Notes under the pieces: generated by a model | The model's database searches: none | Seen by the model: the letters and a program-made list of their open reading frames with translations, nothing else | Told to the model about the DNA's origin: nothing | Part shown: positions 23,740 through 55,518 of the stretch, one piece after another | Position numbering within the stretch: position 1 is the stretch's first letter | Layout: each line of letters begins with the position of its first letter | DNA from: Epiperipatus broadwayi | Taxonomy: Eukaryota; Onychophora; Udeonychophora; Euonychophora; Peripatidae | Direction of reading: 5' to 3' | Length of the DNA: 64,000 nucleotides | NCBI GenBank assembly: GCA_028023455.1 | Contig: JAQFVV010006310.1 | Span: forward strand, 1,366,001-1,430,000 | Translations under genes and position numbers: made by a program

Positions 23740-26700
23740 TTATTTTTCTGAGAAAATACATTGAACAATGTGTCGTTTTGATGTTTATCTTCACATCACT
23801 TCTTTACTTTCACTTGATATCTTCAACATTTCCTGAAGTTTTAAAATATTACTTCCAAAAAAGTACCATATCACCTGCAAAATCTAATGACTTAAGTAAT
23901 CTCCATGTGGTTTAATCCCCAAACTTCCCATTTTAATCTACATTTTTTGTAAAACTGCTGTGAAAAGTTTGGATATAAAATCATTGTAAAACTTTTTTCA
24001 ATGTTAATCTGTGTTGTGTAAACTAATCACAGCTGTTGCATTTGGATCTATATTCTCCAGAATATAACAATATTCCAAGTCTAGTTTGATAGTCTAAAGC
24101 TTACATCATTATGAAAATGCGTATAGAATCTAATGCTTTTCATAATCTACAAATCTAAACCATAATCCTAAAATCACTTTTAAATGCAATTCTTTTAGTT
24201 GGTTAAAATCCATTTTGCTGTACACAATTAGAACGTACAATTTTTAAACTTTTCAGAATTACCGAGTACAGAAAGTGTGTGAGATTATGTCCTTTTTTTT
24301 CCAGGCACATAATGTACACTTTTTATTACAGCAATAAAATAATAAATAAGTTCAAAAAGGTTCAAAGTTTGTGTCCTTTTTTTTTCTTCATTTCATTACA
24401 AATTGACAAGTATTGGGATTATATTTTTTGCAGCGGGGTTAAAAAAAATGACTATTTTGGTTGACTTTTTGTTAATAATAACAAAGTACGTAATCCCCCC
24501 CCCCCCTCAAGCAGTTTATTGTAGAAGGCCAAAAAAAAAGTAATTCAAACGAAATATAAATAAAAGTAAAAAGTGAGAAAAAGTTGTTGGGAAAAAAAAG
24601 AAATTATTGACTTTTTGTTACAATTATTTTTCCGAGTGTGGGGGTGGGTGTTTTAAAATAAATTTTTATCCCCCAAAAAACACAAAATTTTAATTTTTAA
24701 CAGAGAAAAATAAAAGAAGAAAAACAATTTGGTCACACACACCCCCAAAAGGGTTGAATAAAATCGAAATAATACCCAAATAATTGCATTATATTTTTTC
24801 ATGAGGGTTAAAACAAGTGGGGTTCAAATAAAATATTATTTTTGTTTACTTTTTGTTAATAATAACAGTACGAAAGCCCCCCAAAAAGCTGTTTATTGTA
24901 GAAGCCAAAAAAAAAAAGGCTAATTCAAACGAAATATAAATAAAAGTAAAAAGTGAAAAAAAAAGTAAAATTATTGACTTTATGTTACAATTCTTGATCC
25001 GAGGGTGGGTGTGGGGATTTCAAAACAATTTGAACCCCCAACAACACAAAAGTTATTTTTGATTTAATAATAAGAAGAAAAACAATTTAGTCAACCAAAC
25101 AAAAAAAAGGTAGAACGAAGTCGAAACAAGTCCCAAATAATTATACCATTATATTTTTTCGGCGGGGTTAAACAAGTTTTTTCGTCGTGAAACAGTCCAA
25201 AGTTTTAAAATTCAGAAAAAATAAACACAAAATTTGTTAAATAAAGAAAAATGTCAGGTTAAAAAAAAAAAGCAACGAAAATGAATATAAAAATTTATTT
25301 AATAAAAAAGGAAATCATGTTATAAATGAAATAAAAAATTGTTTAATCAAAAAAAAAAAAAAACATGTTCTAAAAAAAAAAAAGTTACGACGGCCCGGTA
25401 ACATTATATTTGATTGATTTTTATATAGCATCGATGCCCAAGCGGCCTTGCCCAGATTTCAGACTACTACTGATATTTGATAGATAACTTTCCCAACAAT
25501 TTTTCTATTTCTTCAGTATTGATTATAATTTTTTAAACTTCCTGGAGCTTTTCTATTTTTCATAAATTTAATTAAATATCTCACTTCATTAAAAAGACTG
25601 GGCAATTCAGATGTAATAGCTGTACTTTGTTTTCTTGTTATTTATCACTATACAATTCTTTATAATAAACTTCTACAAATTTCATGTGGCCATCCATTTT
25701 TTTAGTAAATAATTCCACTTTTCTTCTTATTGCTGAAACTACTTTCATTTCAATACTAAGGTACTGTTTTATACTTTAAATTTTTTTATTCTCTTTATAG
25801 CTTTCCTTGCCAATTTACAATTACACTTTTTTACATCATTATCTTTTTTTTCATATCATTTTATTAAAACTTTAAACATTTAATTCTTTTTTCTTTATGC
25901 AGTGTCTTGTGTCAATAAAATTTTACAGATAATTTGATGCTTTTTTGTAGTTCTTAATAGCTAACCACTATCAAAATCTTTCGTATTGTAAAAAACAATT
26001 CCAAATTCTAATGTAAACTCAAGTGTGTTTGTGAAGTTTAGGAATGTCAATTATTAATATTGTCTTTCTAAATACTTGTCTTTTAACACATATCTTATAT
26101 CTCAGTAATTGATGACCACTTCCTGTACTGAATCTATTAAGTACATAACAATCTTGAAATATATATACAGTATTTTCTGTTAGTTAAAATAGTCTAATTC
26201 TGCTATATCACCATTTGGATGATCTATGTCCATTACAGTTTTTCTCAAAGAGTGAATTCACAAAATAGTTTTTCTTTTTCTACAAAATTTCACAAATGTC
26301 TATCCTCTCTTATTTCTGTCATAATCAAATTTACTTATAATACTATCATCTTTCAATTGTTTATCAATTCTAGCTTTGATTCAATGTCAAAAACGCTTAG
26401 TCTGATCAAAAACAATCTGTATATCCATATAAAAAACTCATATATATCTTCAACCCAATGACTTTTTGAGATATAAAACTGTAGTCTTTATTTGGTATCT
26501 TTCTTTAAGTTGAATAACTAATCTTGCATCTGTGACTGATATACCTTCAATTCTTACAATGTTGTTTTTTCACATTTTATTTACAATAAATTTTATTTTA
26601 TTTGTGCCTTGTACTAAACTGTGTTCACTTTATTCTAATTTTACAAGTTCCAGCAATGTCCTGTTTAATAATAGAAAGTCCTTCCAATTCATCAATTTTC

Positions 26701-26850
26701 TTGCACTTGAAAGTGATCAGTAGTTGTAAATATCTAAATAGAAGGTCATCATCAAATGGCAGTCTCTGTCTACAAACCGGGAATTCTTAGCATTCTCTGA
26801 CAACTTTATAGCCACCTGGGAATAAGGACCTTAATTTAGTTCTAGCTGTC
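23740..26850 (-). pseudogene. RTE-type LINE relic, split by an inserted repeat element
   Basis: Minus-strand pieces in N-to-C order. An endonuclease-like start has TMTARTKLR (about 26,840-26,810) and DIAGTCKIRIK (about 26,680-26,645). The RT N-terminal region has NEVRYLIKFMKNRKAPG (about 25,592-25,545), where the RTE family has a KNGKAPG motif. After the interruption come VDYEKALDSI (about 24,150-24,125), PNATAVISLH (about 24,050-24,020), SKLFTAVLQK (about 23,980-23,948) and DFAGDMVLFLE (about 23,893-23,860), a decayed FADD catalytic motif. About 80 expected residues between the two halves are missing. Many stops show it is long dead. The family and strand are well supported; exact ends are not. 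Confidence 0.75.
24255..25437. repeat. tandem-repeat element inserted in the RTE relic (unit about 365 bp)
   Basis: TTATATTTTTT followed by a G-rich GGGGTTAAA recurs at about 24,419, 24,788 and 25,148, giving two full units and the start of a third. Each unit contains a GACTTTTTGTTAATAATAAC-type segment, a C-run, a GTTTATTGTAGAAG segment, AATTCAAACGAAATATAAAT and long A-runs. The right end, about 25,385-25,437, is GC-rich (GACGGCCCGGTAAC, GCCCAAGCGGCCTTGCCC). LINE sequence resumes on both sides, so this is an insertion. Left boundary uncertain by tens of bases. Confidence 0.7.
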
Positions 26851-27297
26851 ATGGTTGTAAATGGTTATAAAAAAATTCACACACACATTTATTCCGACTT
26901 CACTTAAGATAATTTAACTGACATTTGAGTTAAAAACTGCAAGGCAAATGAGAAGACCATATATTTCTTGATCCTTATGGAGGCAAAAATCCAATCAACT
27001 CATCGTGCGGGCTAATCTAAGTTGGAGAGTAGCCCATCCATATTCACTTACCATATAAATAATCATATAATAATGATAGCTCAACAACAAGAACAGAAGA
27101 AATGAACATTAGGAATTTGCTATGCTCAGTTTCTTTAAGATCTCAAAAAACAACCAATAGGATTCCTTTAATTTTTCTTTTTGCAGTCGGCAAAATATAG
27201 ACCTGTTTATAACATGAAGATGGTAAAAAAAAAAAGACCCAAATCTTTCATTAAGAAAACGTAAAAATATCCATTTTTTTAACTAATAATTTTTATT
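26851..27297. other. intergenic DNA
   Basis: No gene or repeat recognised. The sequence near 26,990-27,040 (mixed composition) may be an old repeat fragment. Confidence 0.4.
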
Positions 27298-27880
27298 AGT
27301 CATACCTTTAGCATTGTTCAATATGCATAGATAGCCAATTACAGTTGACTTGATATATATTAAACTTACTGCCTCAAAACTTTGACACAAACCTCTTGAT
27401 GGAAGTATATTAATAATTTTTATTAGTCATTCGTTAGGCTAGAGATTATCCACTTAATGAATATTTTTGTAGTGTAAGGTATGTGAAAAAGATGTACGAT
27501 CCCCAAGATACACATTTCGTGCTGAATTAGCACTTATCAGTTGGCCCAGATCACAATCTCTTACACATATCTTTACCACTGTTTAGTATATATATAGATA
27601 GTCAATTACTACAGTTTAATTAATGTCTAATGAATAATTAACAAAAATGAATAATATACTTCCATGAAAAGGTTTGGGTCAAAATTGTGAGGGCATTAAG
27701 TTTGATACTTATCAATTAAACTGCAGTAATTGGTTATCTATACATACTGAACAATGATAAAGATATGTGTAAGAGTATGTGATCCGAGTCAACTGATAAG
27801 TGCTAGTTTACCACAAAATGTGCATCTTGGGGATTATACATCTTCACATCTTTGGCCATACGTTTATGATTACAGTCCTC
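27298..27880. repeat. compound inverted repeat
   Basis: Segments at 27,474-27,620 (containing GATCCCCAAGATACACATTT and AGCACTTATCAGTTG) and 27,305-27,410 (ATGCATAGATAGCCAATTAC, CTTGATGGAAGTATATT) both match, in inverted orientation, parts of 27,645-27,860. The structure is therefore an inverted pair with an extra partial copy, possibly from two nested insertions of one MITE. ATTTTTATTAGTCAT occurs at about 27,290 and 27,417. Confidence 0.65.
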
Positions 27881-28828
27881 CACAAGATGTTAAAAATGAA
27901 TAGAAACCAGTCCCCATCTCGCATGAGAGTGATTTAGTGAAAATTACATTACAGAATTTTTTCAACTGTTTGAAAATATTCTGTTTTGAAATAATAATTT
28001 ACTGAAAAAATTCAGCAAATTTTATTTTCTTAAAGTATGTTAATTTTGAAATAAGTAGTTTTTTAAATTTATTTTCCCTTTACTCTCATCTAAAAATTGC
28101 ATTTTCTCATTGCAATAAGTAAATGCCTATTTACAACACACAAACAGTAGTGATATATTTAAAAAAAATAAAAGAAATTAATAATTTAAAAATAAATAAT
28201 GCTCACAATTATGAGGGGTGGGGGAATCAATACAGCATCTATATCAAATCAACTTTAGAAAATTTTTAAGGCCTAATTAATGCGTTATGTGTGAACTAGG
28301 AATATATACATTTGCAAAAGAAATAATTTATTACATGCATGTGGTAATCTTCTACTTAATCTTTAATAAGAAAATTGGATTTCATAAATCAATAATAATA
28401 AAAAAAAGCCAATAAATTTGTAAATCAAGACATAAATTTCAGTATTTAATATATAAATTATACAATGTTTACATTTTTTTTTAGATTTAAAAATAATGGA
28501 AGAAAAAAACTATTTACATAAATTACACTTCAAATACTATGAAGTATTATTAAAAACAAAGTACATCAAATATGACAAAATTATTACTAAAAAAAAAAAA
28601 ATATTCACATATATATATATATATTTTAAAAGAAACCACTGAAATTCTTTTTGTTTACATTTTTTTCTCTTTATTTTTACATATTTTTCGACCTTACTGT
28701 AAAATTTTCCCCTCACTTTCAAAAAATATATATATATATATTGGTACAAATAAAATGCAATTAAAAATATTTATAAAAAAAAACATGGTAATGATTTTCA
28801 TGTACTGTATTTGTCTTGGAAGAAAGAT
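27881..28828 (-). other. 3' UTR of the UAP56 gene and downstream DNA
   Basis: AT-rich DNA with no coding segment. On the minus strand it begins just after the helicase stop codon. TTTATT at about 28,670 (AATAAA on the minus strand) is a possible polyadenylation signal. Two TA microsatellites and A-runs produce the spurious frames seen here. Confidence 0.4.
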
Positions 28829-47039
<18,211 letters not shown>

Positions 47040-47700
47040 TCAAAAAACAGCTCCTATTACCCTAGCTTTTAGACATCTTTAACTACTTCCTTTCTTTAGA
47101 TACTCAAGTCTTTTTTCCTCCCCTATCTCTACCTTTCTTATATTTCATTAGAACATTGACAATTCCTCTGCTTCTAAATATATACCCAATATAATTTTTG
47201 TGTTTCACAATTTTCTCCTTCACCAATTTATTTTTGTCTATTTTTTTTTTTTTACCAAATCTACAAATCAAAAGTAATTTGTTCACATTTTTTCTCCTTG
47301 ATCATTCAAGTCCCTACTTTATATAAAGTCATGTTCAAAATAAAACATTTGACAAGTTTTTTTTCCCTTCATTTCTACATTCCAAAAAGTAATTTATTTC
47401 TTCTTAAAAGCCTATTTACAATTACAACTCTCATTCTAATATCTGTCATTATTTCCACCAATCTGATAAAACTTTATTAACTATTTAAAGGTACTTAACT
47501 GCTCTAAAACTTTTGATTTCAATTGCAACTCTTAATCCATTACCACCTCCATATGTAGTCATTACTTTATATATTTTCATTCCAAATTTTCTAAAATTTC
47601 ACAAATTCTAATTAATATTTGAATTTTGTTAAATCCAAGGCTGATTCCATTCTTAACAATCCCACATTTAAAAACAGGAGGCAGGCAACATCCATTTTAT
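47040..47700 (-). pseudogene. possible LINE C-terminal relic
   Basis: The minus-strand frame 47,286-47,104 contains KHKNYIGYIFRSRG followed by RDRGGKK. This resembles the segment after the RT in RTE-like LINEs (lysine-rich, then YLGHILR and a basic RG stretch). The plus strand is CT-rich across the region, as in the other minus-strand LINE relics here. No catalytic motif is visible, so confidence is low. Confidence 0.3.
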
Positions 47701-50700
47701 AGTGCCCAACTCCCATCCAATATTGATCTAGTAGATTTGTAAGATTATTAAATAATTATATACATAGATACAGTGAGATCTGCTATAACAAAGACTTACA
47801 GAAATACCAAATTATACAAAAACACGTTCTCACTAAATTAAGATTTAAACAAATAAGGACAACAAATACTAAAACAACAGACATTATTATATAAGGCTTA
47901 AATTAACACTTTTGTTCACTTACCTATTTATATCTTCCAATAATTAAAATATACTATACTTATTATGTATAAATTAATAGTTTAGCACTGTATATAAATG
48001 TAATTATGTAGAAGGAAATTAACCTTCAAACATATGGTTTTTAAAACTTACTGATGGATGAGTGCATGTAAATTTATACACTAAAAACTAACGGCGCAGG
48101 TTTGAAGAATAATTTTTTTCTACATAATCGTACTTATTGTGATTTTTTATTTACTCTACTGCATATAATAATTTTAGCCAAAAGTCTGAGTTTGAAAACT
48201 GATTGTTTTTGAGGGCAAATTTTTTTTCCCTCAAATATGACAAAGATCATTACTTGACAAAGAATGTGCTTTGCATAAGATGTTTCAGGCATTTCTGAAA
48301 TGCTGACTTACCTGGGGGGAGGGGGGGTCAAAAGAAAAAGCAGAAATGATTTTTTATTAAATAAATTTGTTTCTGATTTTAGAAGATTGATTTTTGAATT
48401 TTTGCTATGAAGCAGAAAACAGCATTATGAGAAGAAAAAAAATTGAAACAAAAACACTGTAAAATTGTTAACCAACAAAAATGCTAAGACAAATGTCATT
48501 TGAAGATTTGAGAGCCTTCCAGAAAAGCACAGTGAGAAAGATTAATGACAAAGCAATTTCCAGTACAGGCAGCAAATGGATTTATAACATAACATTAAGT
48601 AAAAAAATAATAAATTAAGTAAGAAAATATGGCCAAATTAAAATAATGCAAATTAATCCTCGTTTTTGTTAAAACACAATATGCAGCAAAAAATTTATTG
48701 TATATTTATACTTTGAGCTATTTAAATATTATTTTGGATTATAATTTTGCTTTAGGCGATGAGGGATTATTCTCAAAAAACATGTATTAAACAATGTAAA
48801 CTTCAATGTGAGAAACAATGACTTCCAAGACCAATTATTTTATTATAATAAATCCTGCTGGACATTCACTACTGATGACTATATACATCTTTATCCCACT
48901 TAGCCATTATGAGAGGATTCACAATAACTATCATCAATTTGTACCCACTATTTTGATTTACAATCAATTATTCACCATAATATGATCGTAAAAAAAAATT
49001 TAAAAATTTTTTTTGAAGGCCATTTTGTAACACCGATGACATCATAGTAATAGTTATTAAAGTCATCTCATCCAAAAACAAAATAATGACTTTCATGCTG
49101 AAATTGTATGGCATATATTTCTATTCATAAAACACAATGTTATAGTGTTGCATTCAATATTTAATTATAAGCTTAAAAAATGATTAATGAATATACAATA
49201 CTATTTAATTTTCATCCAGTATTTTTAGAGACATTTAGTACTTCATTAATAACATATTCAAAGTAAAGAATTTTATTGTTAATGACTACAAAAGCAAAAA
49301 AATAAGGTTCATTCGATAAAACGAATGTAAATCAATACAAATTTGTTCAGCATAAAATAAAAAATGTGTAGTACATATATCAGCTAAAATATTCAGTCAA
49401 CTAATTTTGAATTAAATTTTTCTGTCAAATCAAAAGTGTTACCAATGCTAATCTAAAATATTTTCAGTAAAAAAAAATGAGGGAGCAAAGAGGGTAAAAG
49501 TTTGAAATTTGTACAATTAATATCAAAAATTAATAAATGTAATTTAAAAATAACACTTATACTTCTTCGATTTTAAATCATCACGTAATTCTTTTTAGAT
49601 ATCCAAAACAAGGGAGTCTATCTCACGTTATATATAAAAAAAAAATGCAGTACCAAAAAAAAATATAAATTTCATTCGGCATAAACCTAAAAATAATTTT
49701 TGCTCATACATACTATTAATATTAAATTGTGTACAGTATAAATATTAGCTAAGATTTCAGACAAACACTTTTGGGTTAAAATCTTTATGAATGCGCAATC
49801 GAATCGAACCTGCTATCCATTGTATTTGAATAGCATTTTTGGGAAAAAATGTGAGGATGATTTTATGCAATTAATAATATATTGTGTATGATGAAAATGC
49901 AATATAAATAAAGCAAATAAGATTAATGCCTTTAATTTTTACTTAAATAGCCCATAACTGCCATCAAAACATATCACGCTATTTAACAAGTTCCTAATTT
50001 ATTGCAAAAACATGGCTACTGCACTTGATAAAATAGTGAAATGTCATGCCCAAAAAGATCTGCTACAGCTCTCATATTTGTTTATTTAGATCAGCACAGT
50101 ACACATTGTAACAAGTCTTAAATACTGATTACAATATGCAAACTCAGAATGCATTAATTTTTTTTCTTCTCAATACACTGACATTTTTTTTTTTAAAGTT
50201 GACTGTGATTAAGGTTTTGTAATGTATTGTGTTTATTTGGCTCTTATTACACCAATAATAAATTACAAGTCTTTATAATAAAGTCAATCAAATTATTGCT
50301 TTTTTAATTTTAATAATTTCACATAAGTAATATTGTATAATACTGTAGTATAAATTTAAAAAAAAAAAAAACTTCAATATGGTTTTTTGTTCGAAGTAAT
50401 ATTGTGCGGAAAAACATAAAAAAATTGTTAAATGCTAGTTTAGTTTCACTTTCTCAATCTACTTTGCTATACTTTTTGGACAGTGAAAACATGCATTTTT
50501 TCTAGCAATATTAAACACTTTTTTAAAGAAATTCTGTTTACGAATATGAAAAATCAAGATAATCTTTAAGCTTGGAAACCAAACTCACAGAAAGTAACAT
50601 CTTTAAGCTAAGTGTTCTTTTCTTTTTTACATAAATTTAAGTTGCATTATCATACATACATATTTTAAGTGAATACATGCATAATACACACAGCGCAGCT

Positions 50701-52332
50701 TACATAAACATATAATGTACGTTAAAGACTTTTTAAATCTTTATATATATTCAATAAGTTATTTTTTTAACATAATATTCCCAATTTATAATGTAATATT
50801 TTAGTTGGAGTAACTGGCTAATTTTTTTCCCCATTGACAAAAATTAGAAATGCTTATCCTGCATAGATATTCTTGCTTAACAGTTTTGGGGGACCAATTG
50901 CCTTCACTAAGCGGAGTAAAGATGTATATATTAATGAATACGGTCTGAGGTCATTTTTGATATATACAATTAGTTATTGCAGTAATTTTTCCTTATTAGA
51001 ATTTAATTATACATATATATTAAGCGAGCTTTAGACATCTCTCAATAATAGTTTTCACCATTTTTAATGCAACTTTTTTTTAAATTTTTCACATTAGTCT
51101 TCTGTGATAAATGTCTAATCTATATATTTTCAAAATACTTGTCAGCATGCAAATTAAGTTTACTGTTCTCAAATCTTCATATCTTATTGCATTAAATATT
51201 TCCTCTAAAAGTATGTTGTTGTTTTTTTTTTAAAAAAAAAAACAAACAACTACTACTAATTGTCATTTTTGCTAATATATTTTTTAATTAATATTTCCAA
51301 TATAGAGTAACATTATAGTACTCAATTTCTATCACTTTCCTTCATCTTTCACCCCTTCTTATCTTGGGTACTAGTGCTATAGAAACAAAATTTTTTCGCC
51401 AATTCTATCTTTCTACAAACTATTATTTTATCACATCTATTATTGACAAATCATCATTAAGAAAAAATATTTTTCTCTAAGAATAGTATATTTTTTAAAT
51501 TTAAAACAATTTACCATATTGTTTTCTCTCGATCATTTTCTACGGATTAAGAGAAGACTTGAAAAGACTATTATTGAGAGAAATACTTCATTAAAAATGG
51601 TTATGAAAAGTCACTTAATTAAATATAAGTATTTTATTCTTTATCACTTTCACTCATTAATCTGGTTTATTATATTATATTCCTATTATGTTTCATCATA
51701 GTGCAGATAATCTTAAGTTGTGCTAAATTTTGCAGATTCATTAAGCATTCAAGAAAGTGATAGCTTTCAAATAGCTATACTGCATTGTGTATGTGCACAA
51801 CATAATGACTAATTCTAAAAAAAAAAAAAAAAATAAAATCATATTTTAATTTAAAATATAAAGTTTGCATGAAATGAACACTAATTTTTGATTTTTTCTG
51901 AAAGTAGGGAAATGAAATTTCCTTAGTATTTATAAAATCTTGAATCATAATTAAAAATATTTCTCCCAACATAATTTCTATTTGTAAAATTAAAATCAAG
52001 ATTATTATGGATATAAATATAAAAGATTTGTAAATATCTAATTACTACACAGTATTTTCTATTAACATAGGTTTTTAAACAATGTACGTGATAAATGTGG
52101 GATTAAATTTCAATATATTACAAATATTTCTATGTCTATTATCAGCTAATCATTAAATTATTCTTATCTAGAATTTTTAATGAGTCTCCGGTATTTTTGC
52201 TTTTCTGATACTTTTTTTGTTCAATCTTTTGAAAACAATGTACCAAAGTTTTAAATAAGCTTATTGGCTGCCATATTGTTTGAGAAAAAATAAAATTTGT
52301 ATAAAGAAAATTATTTTAATAGGAGCAACTTC
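47701..52332. other. AT-rich DNA, probably UAP56 intron or upstream region
   Basis: No gene, RNA or complete element recognised. A G-rich tract (about 48,312-48,328) and many A- or T-runs are present. Confidence 0.45.
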
Positions 52333-52712
52333 TCTCCATGCAGTAGTGCCAACCAGTGCAAGCCATGGTATTCAATGGATGCTAGAAGGTTTGTGCATCA
52401 AAATTCCTATCTAGTGCCTATTCATTCAATATCCTCAGACTAATTTCTAGCCTATGGCCTTCATAATACAACCTTCCAGCAGCCACCTTTTACCTTTTTA
52501 GTTAATTATAGAGCTATGAATCCAAAATGAAATTGCAATTATGTTTTCAATCCAAGTTCATTAGCTTGTACTGAACCCAGTCCAGTATAGTCACCATCAT
52601 CCTTTGGGCAGGATTGGTATTAATCCACTAAAACATCATACGATCACCATCTTATGAATACACAAGCTGTTAAAACAGTAGTGATGTGATGCACTGTGAC
52701 TTCTTATATGGA
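52333..52712 (-). mobile_element. hAT-like MITE, left copy (inverted relative to 55.5 kb)
   Basis: Outer end CAGTAGTGCCAACCAGTGCA at 52,341, then GGATGCTAGAAGGTTTGTGC; inner end near ACAAGCTGTTAAAACAGTAG at about 52,662-52,681, with a decayed terminal repeat (GCACTGTGAC) beyond. It aligns over about 360 bp with the reverse complement of 55,519-55,920, including CACCATCATCCTTTG and CATCAAAATTC-type blocks. CAGTAGTGCC termini are hAT-like. The inner terminal repeat is partly lost. Confidence 0.75.
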
Positions 52713-52739
52713 GTCAGGAATCTTTGAGCAACTACGCCC

Positions 52740-55515
52740 ATTTTGAACCCCTTTCCATTCCCCACCCCAAGTTTTCCCATATTCTTTTCTACCCTGCTCC
52801 ATCCCATTTCCATAACATAATCTTTATCAACTCCAGGCCTTTAAACCCAGCATAAAAACCAATAAGCCACTTTCTGTATAATCACTTTGTTCATATTTAT
52901 TCTTCCACAACTTCATTATTTGTATCCTTTCTGCTTTCAGGCATTTACATTCAATTCACAGCAAGCAGCCTAAATCACCCAGATTTCTCCAATTATGTGT
53001 ATATTCCCTTGTTGCTAAAGATCCCGTTCGAGCCTTAAATAGTAAACTACTTTCCTTGCTATTATCATAAATTAACTTGCATCAAATATTGTTTACTTCT
53101 ATAAATACTTGGTCTTTTTACACTCCATCTCTCCAACTCCCTATTCTTTATTAATGCATCTATTCTTCTATCCCAATTCTTAACACTAAAACACTCAACA
53201 ATTCTCCTAACACAATCATCTCACCTTTTGTATAAGTATACTGACATAAATTCTTTATCTAAATCTTCTGCATAATGCTTACCTTTCGCACCCATCTTGT
53301 TGCCTGCCCAAACTGTAGTCTACCGAACATTTTCATTTTGCATCTCTCATATAAAAACTTGACCATCCCATTTCTCCGTGAATTGCCTTCTTTGCCGTCC
53401 ACATTTCTGCATCTAATGCATGGTTTCCTACTTCTCTTTGTACTTTTTCTAAGTAATCTAATACCCCTTTACTAACACTTAACGCATCATTACCATATGT
53501 TAATCCTGCAACTACCACTCACTTCTATACAATTCTAGATACATCATATTTATTATAGGAGAATACTGTTAATTTCTTTATCAATCCCTTTCTTTTCTTT
53601 GCTTCATTTATCAATTTTTTCTTCCATTCATCAAAGCAATTTCTCTGATTACTTAAAATGATTCCCAAATAGTTATATCTAATTCACCACACTTAACTTT
53701 ATATCACCCAATAAAAATTCTTGATTAATATTGAGGAAAGAGAAGACTTGATTTTTCTTCACTAAATTTAATTCCCATCTCTTTACCACCTTTGTGCATA
53801 TCCTTTGCATAACTTCCATATCTTCCCTTCTTTCTACACACAAAAAAACATCATCTGCAAATAAAAGACCAGACAATGTGTATACTCCCTTGCCACCTAT
53901 TAATGGTATCTCTACTCCTCTTCCTAGTCTTTCTCTTGCTCTCTTCATTTCTCTCAAATACAACAAAAACAAAATAGGTGACAAAGGACATCCTTCCCTT
54001 AGTCCCACCCCATTTTCAACTTTAAACTGATTCTATATTCCCCAATTGATATGTGTAGTAATTATTTTCTCATAATTTCTTAATAATACCCACTAAAGCT
54101 ACATCCATTCCCAAATTTACTAAACTTACCCATAATCTATTTCTATTTATCCTATGATACACTCTCTCTATATCTATAAAAACCATATATAACTGTCTAC
54201 CTGTATTCCTACTCATATCCATAAATTGTGTAACTACAAATAAACTATTCAATATATGTCTATCTGATCGAAAACCTCCTTGCATTTCACCCATCCATTT
54301 TCCAACCCTTCCAGCCACCATATATGAGAAAACTTTATATAGCACGGACATTACCGCTCTCGGTCTATAATTGTTTAGCTTCCTATGATCCCTACCTTTC
54401 CCTTTAAATAATAGCCTTACTCTTGTATTACCCCAACTACCTGGAAATTCTCTCTTCTGAACCATCTTATTATAACATAATAATAGCTTTAATTTTGCCT
54501 TCTGCCCTAAATTCATAGCTATCTCTGCTTCCAATCCATCCAAATCTCTTACCTTTCCACCTTTCAATTTCTTACTTGTCTCATTCAGTTCATTTTCTGT
54601 AAATCGTATATTACCATTACTATATGCTCTCATGTTAGCTATCACTGTGTCCTTCACATCTAACATCTTTTCTATATCCATTACATACTTGATTAAGACT
54701 ATCTCTAATTCTTCTCTAGAGCTACACTCTATTCCCTCATCATCTAGTAATACTAATTCTCTCTCCTATATTCCTTCTTTTAATGTACTTCCCAAATTTT
54801 TTACTCCCCATCTCTTCCACTTTTATTAATATCTCCCAGCAGTTTATTACTCAATTTCATTCTCTCTCTATAATTATCTATTTTAGCCAACTTCTTTTTT
54901 TCTAAGTACTTTTCCCATTTAGTATTAACATCTTTTTCACTTTCTTTGTTCTTAATAATATTCTCTGCATGCTTTTTTCCTCTCTTTTACTAACTCTCAC
55001 TTTCCTATTACTTTTATTCTTCTCAGTATTCTCACCTAAAACCCTACTTGCCATTTTTTTCTACTTCACCACACATCAGTCCTTATACTCATCCTCAACC
55101 AACTCTTCCATGGTTTCTTCAACTTTTATTTTATACTCTTCCAACTTATTCTTTTCATTCATTCTCCATCCACATCTTTCACCATCCTTTCTACTTTTAT
55201 TACTATTTTTCATCACATTACTAACCATTTTTATTATAAAGAAGTTATGATCACTATTACATACTCTCTCTTCATTATCAAACACCTTAATTTTCCGTAC
55301 TTTATTCATTCCCTCTTTCTCTACTAATACATAATCTATTGTGTAGAATATATTATTTTTAGACCATGTGTATTGTCTCTCATAAACATTCGGTAAATTC
55401 CCAATGTTTTAAATTCACTCTCTGACAAAACTTCTTCAAAAGCTGTCCATTCTTATTATTTACATTATCATTTTCTTCAATATGCCCATTCATATCTCCT
55501 ATAACCATTATTAAC
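52740..55515 (-). pseudogene. APE-type non-LTR retrotransposon (tick-transposon-like LINE), 5' truncated
   Basis: Minus-strand coding in several frames. Endonuclease: VIGDMNGHI (about 55,507-55,480), TWSKNN then TIDYVLVEKEG (about 55,365-55,320), NSDHNFFIIKM (about 55,250-55,220). RT: LKGGKVRDLDGLEAE, LLFKGKGRDHRKLNNYRPRA, GGFRSDRHILNSLFVVTQFM, MVFIDIERVYHRINR (first catalytic Asp), GLREGCPLSPILFLLYL and GLLFADDVFL (catalytic Asp pair, about 53,875-53,845). C-terminal: LTYGNDALSVSKGVLDYLEK and GEMGWSSFYMRDAK (about 53,495-53,337), then a decayed Cys-rich tail. This layout recalls LINEs that are abundant in ticks. Frame breaks at about 55,075, 54,690, 54,070 and 53,680 make it dead. The 5' end stops exactly at a MITE. 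Confidence 0.88.
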
Positions 55516-55518
55516 TCC

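Noticed and set aside
25420-25445. GC-rich GCCCAAGCGGCC considered as a tRNA arm
   Set aside because: No A box or cloverleaf partner; it is the end of the inserted repeat element.
27950-27990. Alternative last UAP56 exon (acceptor then Ile-Glu-Lys-Ile-Leu-stop)
   Set aside because: The phase fits but the tail does not resemble the family, whereas the site at 28,829-28,842 gives Ile-Glu-Gly-Arg after a better acceptor.
49795-49830. GGTTCGATTCG on the minus strand as a Pol III B box
   Set aside because: No matching A box at the right distance.
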